The notes under the pieces: model-generated
Seen by the model: only the letters and a program-made list of their open reading frames with translations
Database searches by the model: none
Told to the model about the DNA's origin: nothing
Shown here: positions 15,794 through 20,270 of the stretch, piece after piece
How positions within the stretch are numbered: position 1 is the stretch's first letter
Layout of the letters: each line of letters opens with the position of its first letter
Assembly: GCA_044432975.1 (NCBI GenBank)
Contig: JAWXUC010000017.1
Coordinates: forward strand, 1-20,270
Length of the DNA stretch: 20,270 nt
Direction: 5' to 3'
Source: JAWXUC01 sp044432975
GTDB taxonomy: Bacteria; Pseudomonadota; Alphaproteobacteria; RF32; CAG-239
Position numbers and translations under genes: made by a program

Positions 15794-16308
15794 ATCAAAT
15801 ACTCCTTTAATATCAATACAATATCATCATTCATATCTTTTGCAATGTATTTTTCAAAATCTTTTAAGGTTACATCTTTTGGAGATGACAAAGCAATCCG
15901 ATTTAAGTCATAAAGATATAAATTTTTTGTTTTACTAACAAATTCAGAGTATGATTTTGCAGCAAACATCTTAAAATCAATACTATTTATATTTAATGGC
16001 AAGGCTACCAAGCAAGTGTAGTTATAAAATTTCTTTTCCGCAAAATACTTTAATAATTCTAGACTCATATTAAATCCTGTTTTGCCTCCAAATCCAAAAA
16101 TAATAAAGACTTTGCTAAATTTTATTATCATTTCCAAAAAATCTTCTTCAACATTATCTGTTGTCCTAATTAGATCCACTCCTTTATTTACAAGATATTT
16201 AGCCTCCGAGTTGATGGCGATTGGAACAGCGTTTGGATTTAATTCAACCAATTTACTCAAAAGATTGCAACCCAACCCTCCAAGCCCTATATATGCGATA
16301 TTACTCAT
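15790..16308 (-). CDS. Minimal FtsZ/tubulin-like GTPase-domain protein
   Basis: 172 residues that follow the N-terminal nucleotide-binding domain of FtsZ. The glycine loop is 'GLGGLGCN' (8-15), then 'PIAINSEAKYL' (29-39) where FtsZ has the 'NTDAQAL' loop, then 'IFGFGGKTGFN' (70-80) in place of the tubulin signature GMGGGTGTG. 'LVALPLNINS' and 'LYDLNRI' match the FtsZ 'VVTKPF' strand and the 'PNDKL' nucleotide-base region. It stops there: the C-terminal domain and the T7 loop, which completes the hydrolysis site in the next subunit, are absent. The signature has lysine at a glycine position. It is far too short to be the cell-division FtsZ. A ThiF-like Rossmann protein is the main alternative. 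AGGAG precedes the ATG. It is the first gene of the operon, divergent from a WYL regulator. Confidence 0.7.
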   Translation of the reverse strand: MSNIAYIGLGGLGCNLLSKLVELNPNAVPIAINSEAKYLVNKGVDLIRTTDNVEEDFLEMIIKFSKVFIIFGFGGKTGFNMSLELLKYFAEKKFYNYTCLVALPLNINSIDFKMFAAKSYSEFVSKTKNLYLYDLNRIALSSPKDVTLKDFEKYIAKDMNDDIVLILKEYLI

Positions 16309-16326
16309 TTTTATTCTCCTGTTAAA

Positions 16327-16375
16327 GTTGTTTTATCATAACAACACTTGACTATGTCAAATAATGGCGTATAAT
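16327..16375. promoter_or_regulatory. Divergent promoters with shared palindromic operator
   Basis: Plus strand: TTGACT (16348-16353), 16 bases, TATAAT (16370-16375), reading into the WYL gene. Minus strand: TTGACA (16360-16355) with a GATAAA-like -10 box 17 bases on, reading into the FtsZ-like gene. Both -35 boxes lie in one perfect palindrome, TTGAC-TAT-GTCAA (16348-16360). A second inverted repeat, GTTGTT/AACAAC (16327-16345), covers the minus-strand -10 region. Either is a candidate site for the WYL protein, which could then repress both directions at once. Confidence 0.65.
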
Positions 16376-16403
16376 TATTCTAATGTAAAAAAAGAGGTAA
16401 AAT

Positions 16404-17348
16404 ATGGCTTATCAGAAAACTTTAGACTTATTAGATTTAGCAATTTGGATGCAATCAACCAGAGAGGGCGTATCCTTAAATGATATTTGCTCATCTTTTG
16501 AAGTATCTCGCAGAACATCTGAACGTATGCGTGATTTGATTGTTGAAAAATTCCCTCAAACGCAAGAGGTTATCGAAGAAAACAATCAAAAGCGTTGGTA
16601 TATCCCCCAAGGCACACTCAAAGATTTTATTCAATTTTCTGCAGAAGAACTAGCAGTATTAGAAAACGCAAAAGATTTATTTATTAAACATAGCTTAGAT
16701 GATAAGCTGAAAACACTTGAGACTATCACTAACAAAATTAAAGCAAGTATAAAAAAGGAAGTTTACCGAAAAATTGAACCAGACACTGAGGCTTTGCTTG
16801 AAGCTGAGGGATTTTTATGCAGACCAGGACCAAAAATTAAAGTTGATGAACATATTTTGAACACAGTTAGACAAGCAATCTTAGAATGCCACTTAGTTCA
16901 AATAATATATTATAATAAAAATACGAAGAAGCTTACAAAAAATACTTTAGAACCTTATGGTTTTTTATATGGTGATCGAAATCATTACCTTGTTGCTCGG
17001 CATAGTGATAATTATTATGGTGATGAATTGCATCATTTTATTCTAACCAATATAAAAGAAGTTAAAATTCTTGATGTGTCATATTCCATCAAAAAAGGAT
17101 TTTCTTTACAAGAATACTCAAAACGTTCTTTTGGCTCATTTTTTGAAGAGCCTTTTGAGGTTGAGTGGCTTTTTGATGCAAGTGTCGCTGAAGAAGTAAA
17201 AAAATATATCTTCCACCCCTCTCAAGAGATGATAGAAAATAGCGATGGCTCAATCACTATAAAATTGTTTACTGGTGGACGCTTAGAAATGGATTGGCAC
17301 TTATATACTTGGGGCGATAAAGTTAAGGTCATAAAACCTACGTCATAA
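16404..17348 (+). CDS. HTH and WYL-domain transcriptional regulator
   Basis: DNA-binding regulator of the type that controls many phage-defence loci. The helix-turn-helix is at about 23-47 ('VSLNDICSSFEVSRRTSERM'). The WYL domain spans about 150-226, with 'EPYGFLYGDRNHYLVAR', where HYL replaces the eponymous WYL. The C-terminal WCX-like extension (244-312) contains 'EEPFEVEWLFDASVAEEV'. The length of 314 residues is normal. The family senses nucleic acid or nucleotide ligands through the WYL pocket; the ligand here is unknown. It is divergent from the FtsZ-like/nuclease operon with a shared promoter region, so that operon is its likely target. AGAGGT precedes the ATG. A hairpin (CGTCA/TGACG, 17341-17355) overlaps its stop codon. 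Confidence 0.93.
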   Translation: MAYQKTLDLLDLAIWMQSTREGVSLNDICSSFEVSRRTSERMRDLIVEKFPQTQEVIEENNQKRWYIPQGTLKDFIQFSAEELAVLENAKDLFIKHSLDDKLKTLETITNKIKASIKKEVYRKIEPDTEALLEAEGFLCRPGPKIKVDEHILNTVRQAILECHLVQIIYYNKNTKKLTKNTLEPYGFLYGDRNHYLVARHSDNYYGDELHHFILTNIKEVKILDVSYSIKKGFSLQEYSKRSFGSFFEEPFEVEWLFDASVAEEVKKYIFHPSQEMIENSDGSITIKLFTGGRLEMDWHLYTWGDKVKVIKPTS

Positions 17349-17402
17349 TTTGACGCAAAAATGCTTTATAGTATCTTTTAAACAAAATAAAGGATATATA
17401 AA

Positions 17403-18197
17403 ATGCTTAAAATAACAGATATAAGTGCAATAGATAATATTTTAAATTTAAGGAAATCAAATGATTTAACTGTTTTTGCAACAAACTTTACACCTTATAC
17501 TGATTGCTTATATGGCGAAATAATCCATAATCTTGCTAAAAAAATTGATAAAGACAATAAAAGAAAAAATAAAAATCTAACAAAAAATTTATCTAAGCAT
17601 TATAATAATCAAATAAATTCAAACTTTGCAGATGATTTCTTTAAGTTGTCTGCAATGTTAGTTTTAAATGCAAATTCATTAGATTCATTAAATACCTATC
17701 CTTGGGCAAAAAGAGATTGTTTTAATCTGAGAGCTAAAGGTGATAGGTTTAACAAAATAAAAAATCTTTATAAAAAATATAAAAATTTGCCAATATTGTA
17801 TATGTTTAGCTTTTTTATAAATGATATCCCCAGTGAAAATTTTTTTGATGAATATATTCTAAAAAAGCATGCTGATTTAAAAGACAAGTCAATAAATGTC
17901 AAAATAAATACAATATGTATAATTACTTATAAATATTGTGAGAACGGTTTTAAATTTCTTAAAGAAATGGCTATTAAACATAATATGTCAATAATAATAT
18001 TTGTGTTAGAATTATCTACAGATAAATCTATTTTTTTCAATATGAGCCAAGAATTTATAAATAAACAACCTAATATCATTGATAAGCTAATTACAATTAA
18101 AGATATTGATAAAATTAATCCTGATACGATAGAATTAAATATTCATGAAAATACAATAAATAAGCCAATAAAAATAATTTGTAAAAAAGACGTATAA
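17403..18197 (+). CDS. Unknown protein resembling a degenerate DnaB/RecA-type core
   Basis: 264 residues, very rich in lysine, asparagine and isoleucine. The start 'ITDISAIDNILN...SNDLTVFATNFTPYTDCLYGEII' lines up by eye with the beginning of the DnaB/RecA-fold core (TGFxxLDxxxxG...DLxxxAARPxMGKTAxAxxIA), but the Walker A Gly-Lys-Thr is replaced by 'YTD', so ATP binding is probably lost. Later, 'FKFLKEMAIKHNMSIIIFVLEL' resembles the DnaB segment LKxLAKELNVPVIxLSQL. This relation is tentative. There is no membrane segment. It starts 54 bases after the WYL gene with AAAGGA at good spacing, and may be cotranscribed with it. It lies inside the tRNA-Lys repeat bracket, so it may belong to the same system or be a separate passenger. 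Confidence 0.65.
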   Translation: MLKITDISAIDNILNLRKSNDLTVFATNFTPYTDCLYGEIIHNLAKKIDKDNKRKNKNLTKNLSKHYNNQINSNFADDFFKLSAMLVLNANSLDSLNTYPWAKRDCFNLRAKGDRFNKIKNLYKKYKNLPILYMFSFFINDIPSENFFDEYILKKHADLKDKSINVKINTICIITYKYCENGFKFLKEMAIKHNMSIIIFVLELSTDKSIFFNMSQEFINKQPNIIDKLITIKDIDKINPDTIELNIHENTINKPIKIICKKDV

Positions 18198-18680
18198 TTA
18201 AAGTGATTATGATTTTAATGAGATTGCCATAAACAGTCCGCATCAATTCCCTTAATTTATGGTTGTAGATTAGCAAAAATCAAATTCGCTTGCTCATGGC
18301 TTATTTATAGCGGTTTTTGAGATGTTTTTAACTTATATCAAATGCTATCTTAAATCATACAAAAGTAAATATTAAATTTTCATAAAGTTAATGTAAAAAT
18401 CTGACCATCCCTAGGGATGGACTACTAAAAAAGCACTGATGACTTTAAATGTCCTATATAAGAGCGCCTAATGTCAAAAATGAGCATTTTAGAAGTTTAT
18501 ATTTTGGGAAGATAACAATAAAATAGCTCTTTCATATTGGGAAGGTTGTGGGAAGCAAGGCCTTTAATATGCCTTTTTGATAGAGCTATCTCAAATTTTA
18601 GATTGGTTTAAGTATAAAACAAGCAATTTATAGGCTTAAAACTAGCCCGTGTTTTGTGTTGAACCTCTCACCATTTAGTA
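18198..18680. other. Gene-free region with hairpins, possible small RNA
   Basis: I see no convincing gene. Inverted repeats present are CCATAAA/TTTATGG (18227-18262), the palindrome CCATCCCTAGGGATGG (18405-18420), and a longer structure ATAGCTCT/AGAGCTAT (18523-18530 with 18582-18589) enclosing CATATT/AATATG (18533-18538 with 18566-18571). A strong terminator follows at 18681, 480 bases after the nearest upstream stop codon, which suggests that an RNA is transcribed here. Confidence 0.4.
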
Positions 18681-18781
18681 AAAGCACCTGAAAAGGTGCT
18701 TTTTTTGTATGTTTTTCAAGGCTTTGAGTAAGTTCGAATATTTTGTTTTTGACAAGACTTGTTTTTATGGTACTTTCGAAC
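18667..18781 (+). repeat. Decayed copy of the tRNA-Lys 3' flank (att-like), with GTTCGAAT inverted repeat copy 2
   Basis: CTCACCATT (18667-18675) matches the end of tRNA-Lys plus two bases (14076-14084). A T-tailed terminator hairpin follows, then GTTCGAAT exactly 65 bases after the CTCACCATT start, the same spacing as at 14076-14141. GTTCGAA (18732-18738) pairs with TTCGAAC (18775-18781), as in the left copy. The sequence between has diverged. It marks the right edge of a 4.6-kb segment holding the FtsZ-like, nuclease, WYL and 264-residue genes. Confidence 0.6.
18681..18707 (+). terminator. Strong intrinsic terminator with GAAA tetraloop
   Basis: AGCACCT (18683-18689), GAAA loop, AGGTGCT (18694-18700) and a T tract to 18706. 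It occupies the same place as the tRNA-Lys terminator in the left repeat copy. Confidence 0.85.
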
Positions 18782-18900
18782 AAATTTGAGATTAAGTTCT
18801 TGTAGTTGTTGTATTTATAAAAATCAAAAATTTTAATCATTCAAGATTATAACTACATATCTCAAATCTGGTGCTACGTTTGAATCTAAAAATTTAGACA

Positions 18901-18929
18901 TTTACAAAAAGATTATTTGTGATACAATA
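18901..18929 (+). promoter_or_regulatory. Promoter of the oxidoreductase gene
   Basis: TTTACA (18901-18906) and TACAAT (18924-18929) with a 17-base spacer, 27 bases before the start codon. 18782-18900 shows nothing else. Confidence 0.7.
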
Positions 18930-18956
18930 AGTTCATTAACTTAAAAGGATTTTATG

Positions 18957-19904
18957 ATGACTAAAAAAAGAATAGCTATTATTGGGTGCAAAAATATGGG
19001 GCGCAAACATCTTGATGTTTTAAGGCGTTGTTTTGGAGATGATGCTGAAATTTCTGGCATCATTAATTCAAACCCAGAGTCTTCTAAAAAAGCTGCCGAA
19101 GAGCTTGGGGTTCCGTTTTTTGAAGATATATCACAAATATCAAAAGATAATACTGATGCGGTTATAATATCTAGTCCTGCACAATGCCACCTCGAGCAGA
19201 CTATTGCTATTTTAGGTAAAAATATACCATGTTTAGTTGAGAAACCTATGGCTATGAACGAGGCAGAATGTGATGCTTTAATTAAAGCTGAAGCAAATAG
19301 TGAAGCTTTTGTAATGGTTGGACATACTGAAAATTATAATCCTGCAGTTGTTGAGCTTAAAAAACATCTGAAGAATGAAATTGTCAATATAAAAGGATTG
19401 CGTTGTAGTCCAAATGTTATAAGAGAAAGAACAACAAATGTTATTCCTGAATTAATGATTCATGATTTAGCAATTATTAGCGATTTAATAAAATCAGATG
19501 TAAAATCTAGTAAAGTTAAAAAGAATAATAAATTTAACTGGACACAAAATGCAATTGTTAACATTGAATATCAAAATGGAGCAAAAGTTGAAATAGAAGG
19601 ATTAATTGACCATGGACGAAGAGAAAAGTTTATGGAAATTGAAGATTGCAACAAAAATAAATTTTATATCGATTTTGTAAATAAAACACTCAATATTAAT
19701 GGCAAAGAAGTTGCTGTTGCTGGCGAAAGCTTAAAAGAAGAATTAGGTGCGTTTTTGAATAGAATTGATAATCCTAATCAAGAAATTACAACAGCTAAAG
19801 AAGGCAAAAAAAATGTTTTAATTTGTAGTAAGTTGGAAGAGCAATGCGTAGCAAGTGATTGCCTTTCAAATGAAATTATGCAAAAAAAAATTAAAGAAAT
19901 CTAA
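18957..19904 (+). CDS. Gfo/Idh/MocA family NAD(P)-dependent oxidoreductase
   Basis: Probable sugar or sugar-nucleotide dehydrogenase, cytoplasmic. The N-terminal Rossmann fold starts 'RIAIIGCKNMG' (5-15), where the second glycine of GxGxxG is lysine, an unusual change. 'LVEKPMA' (93-99) is the family EKP motif with the catalytic lysine K96. 'ELMIHDLAII' (165-174) supplies H169 and D170, the usual C-terminal domain catalytic pair. The length of 315 residues is a little short of the usual 330-350. I prefer the ATG at 18957 to the adjacent ATG at 18954 because AAAAGGA (18943-18949) is then seven bases away. It stands alone, so the substrate cannot be judged from neighbours. Confidence 0.9.
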   Translation: MTKKRIAIIGCKNMGRKHLDVLRRCFGDDAEISGIINSNPESSKKAAEELGVPFFEDISQISKDNTDAVIISSPAQCHLEQTIAILGKNIPCLVEKPMAMNEAECDALIKAEANSEAFVMVGHTENYNPAVVELKKHLKNEIVNIKGLRCSPNVIRERTTNVIPELMIHDLAIISDLIKSDVKSSKVKKNNKFNWTQNAIVNIEYQNGAKVEIEGLIDHGRREKFMEIEDCNKNKFYIDFVNKTLNINGKEVAVAGESLKEELGAFLNRIDNPNQEITTAKEGKKNVLICSKLEEQCVASDCLSNEIMQKKIKEI

Positions 19905-19971
19905 TTTAATGTTTTGATAACAGTAGAGCAAACCCAAACCTTATCATATAACTAATCCGAAATTAATTGGC

Positions 19972-19995
19972 TATACCAAACTTAAGGTTGGTATA
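19972..19995. terminator. Hairpin after the oxidoreductase gene
   Basis: TATACCAA (19972-19979) and TTGGTATA (19988-19995) form a perfect eight-pair stem. There is no T tract, so it may be a weak terminator or another element. Confidence 0.4.
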
Positions 19996-20063
19996 TATGT
20001 GTAAATAATCCATATTTTTACAATATCAAAAGATGCTTCTTTCTATAATTATAGCATTTATTA

Positions 20064-20092
20064 TTGCACAATATATTAATTTGTGATATTGT
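20064..20092 (+). promoter_or_regulatory. Promoter of the last, partial gene
   Basis: TTGCAC (20064-20069) and TATTGT (20087-20092) with a 17-base spacer, 35 bases before the ATG. Confidence 0.6.
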
Positions 20093-20127
20093 AGCTAATA
20101 AGAAGAGACTTCAGTGGGAGACATAAA

Positions 20128-20270
20128 ATGTCTGATATAAGAAAATTATTAAAAAGAACTAAAGATACAATTTCAAATAAAAGTAAAGCGGCTGTTGCAA
20201 GTGCTTTCTTGCTATTTTCATCTCAAGCAATGGGACAATCTTTAAGTTCACCTAAAGAAGATGACAACAA
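20128..20270 (+). CDS. Start of an exported protein gene, cut by the window end
   Basis: 47 complete codons are present. After a long polar and basic N region (MSDIRKLLKRTKDTISNKSK) comes a hydrophobic core 'AAVASAFLLFSS' and a plausible signal peptidase site near 'QAMGQS' (35-40), followed by a polar, charged stretch. This suggests a protein secreted to the periplasm or beyond. GTGGGAG (20114-20120) is the ribosome binding site, and a promoter lies at the right distance. The mature protein is not visible, so its function cannot be judged. Confidence 0.75.
   Translation, partial: MSDIRKLLKRTKDTISNKSKAAVASAFLLFSSQAMGQSLSSPKEDDN

Noticed and set aside
15790..16308. ThiF/E1-like enzyme, from GLGGLG
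   Set aside because: The later FGFGGKTGFN and the strand order after it fit FtsZ better, and no catalytic cysteine or zinc motif of E1 enzymes is seen; kept as an alternative only.
18523..18589. Signal recognition particle RNA, from GGGAAGG...GGGAAGCAAGGCC
   Set aside because: The conserved domain IV loop sequence and pairing are not reproduced; the resemblance is only in base composition.
18628..18840. A 70-codon minus-strand open frame
   Set aside because: It reads through the terminator and the decayed tRNA-flank repeat; its apparent peptide is a translation of repeat DNA.

Overview
The window is AT-rich chromosomal DNA, most probably from an alphaproteobacterium with a low-GC, host- or gut-associated type of genome. 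The main taxonomic clue is the gene order nuoL-nuoM-nuoN-birA (minus strand, 13496 to 8624), which is typical of Alphaproteobacteria. Codon use is strongly A/T-biased and protein lysine, asparagine and isoleucine content is high. The taxonomic call is an inference from gene order and composition.

Layout. 1-250 holds a 102-bp tandem repeat made of small hairpins, cut by the left edge. 311-400 is tRNA-Ser(UGA). A short island follows: a type II restriction endonuclease and a beta-class N6-adenine methyltransferase (666-2579), flanked by a 71-bp imperfect direct repeat. Around that, the last bases of tRNA-Ser plus its terminator are repeated at about 3443-3485. The outer island also carries a multi-hairpin leader RNA and a small lipoprotein gene (2735-3376). 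3500-8607 holds single genes, several with their own promoter: an unrecognised 505-residue protein, an SGNH-like surface-type protein interrupted by a (GAAA)12 repeat that puts it out of frame, a YegD-type Hsp70, and an archaemetzincin-like zinc protease. 8624-13832 is a tightly packed minus-strand operon for the three antiporter-like membrane subunits of respiratory complex I plus biotin-protein ligase, led by a small unknown gene.

14007-14082 is tRNA-Lys(UUU). Downstream lies the most interesting region, 14083-18781. A minus-strand operon encodes a 172-residue FtsZ/tubulin-like GTPase domain, a PD-(D/E)XK nuclease-family protein and a 71-residue protein, with overlapping reading frames. It diverges from a WYL-domain regulator, and the two promoters share a palindrome. 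A 264-residue protein resembling a DnaB/RecA core that has lost its Walker A motif follows the regulator. At the far end, a decayed copy of the tRNA-Lys 3' flank recurs with the same internal spacing of 65 bases, so this region also looks like an island inserted at a tRNA 3' end. No integrase is seen in either island. I infer an uncharacterised, WYL-controlled defence-like system.

18957-19904 is a Gfo/Idh/MocA-family oxidoreductase, and the window ends in the start of an exported protein gene (20128 onward).
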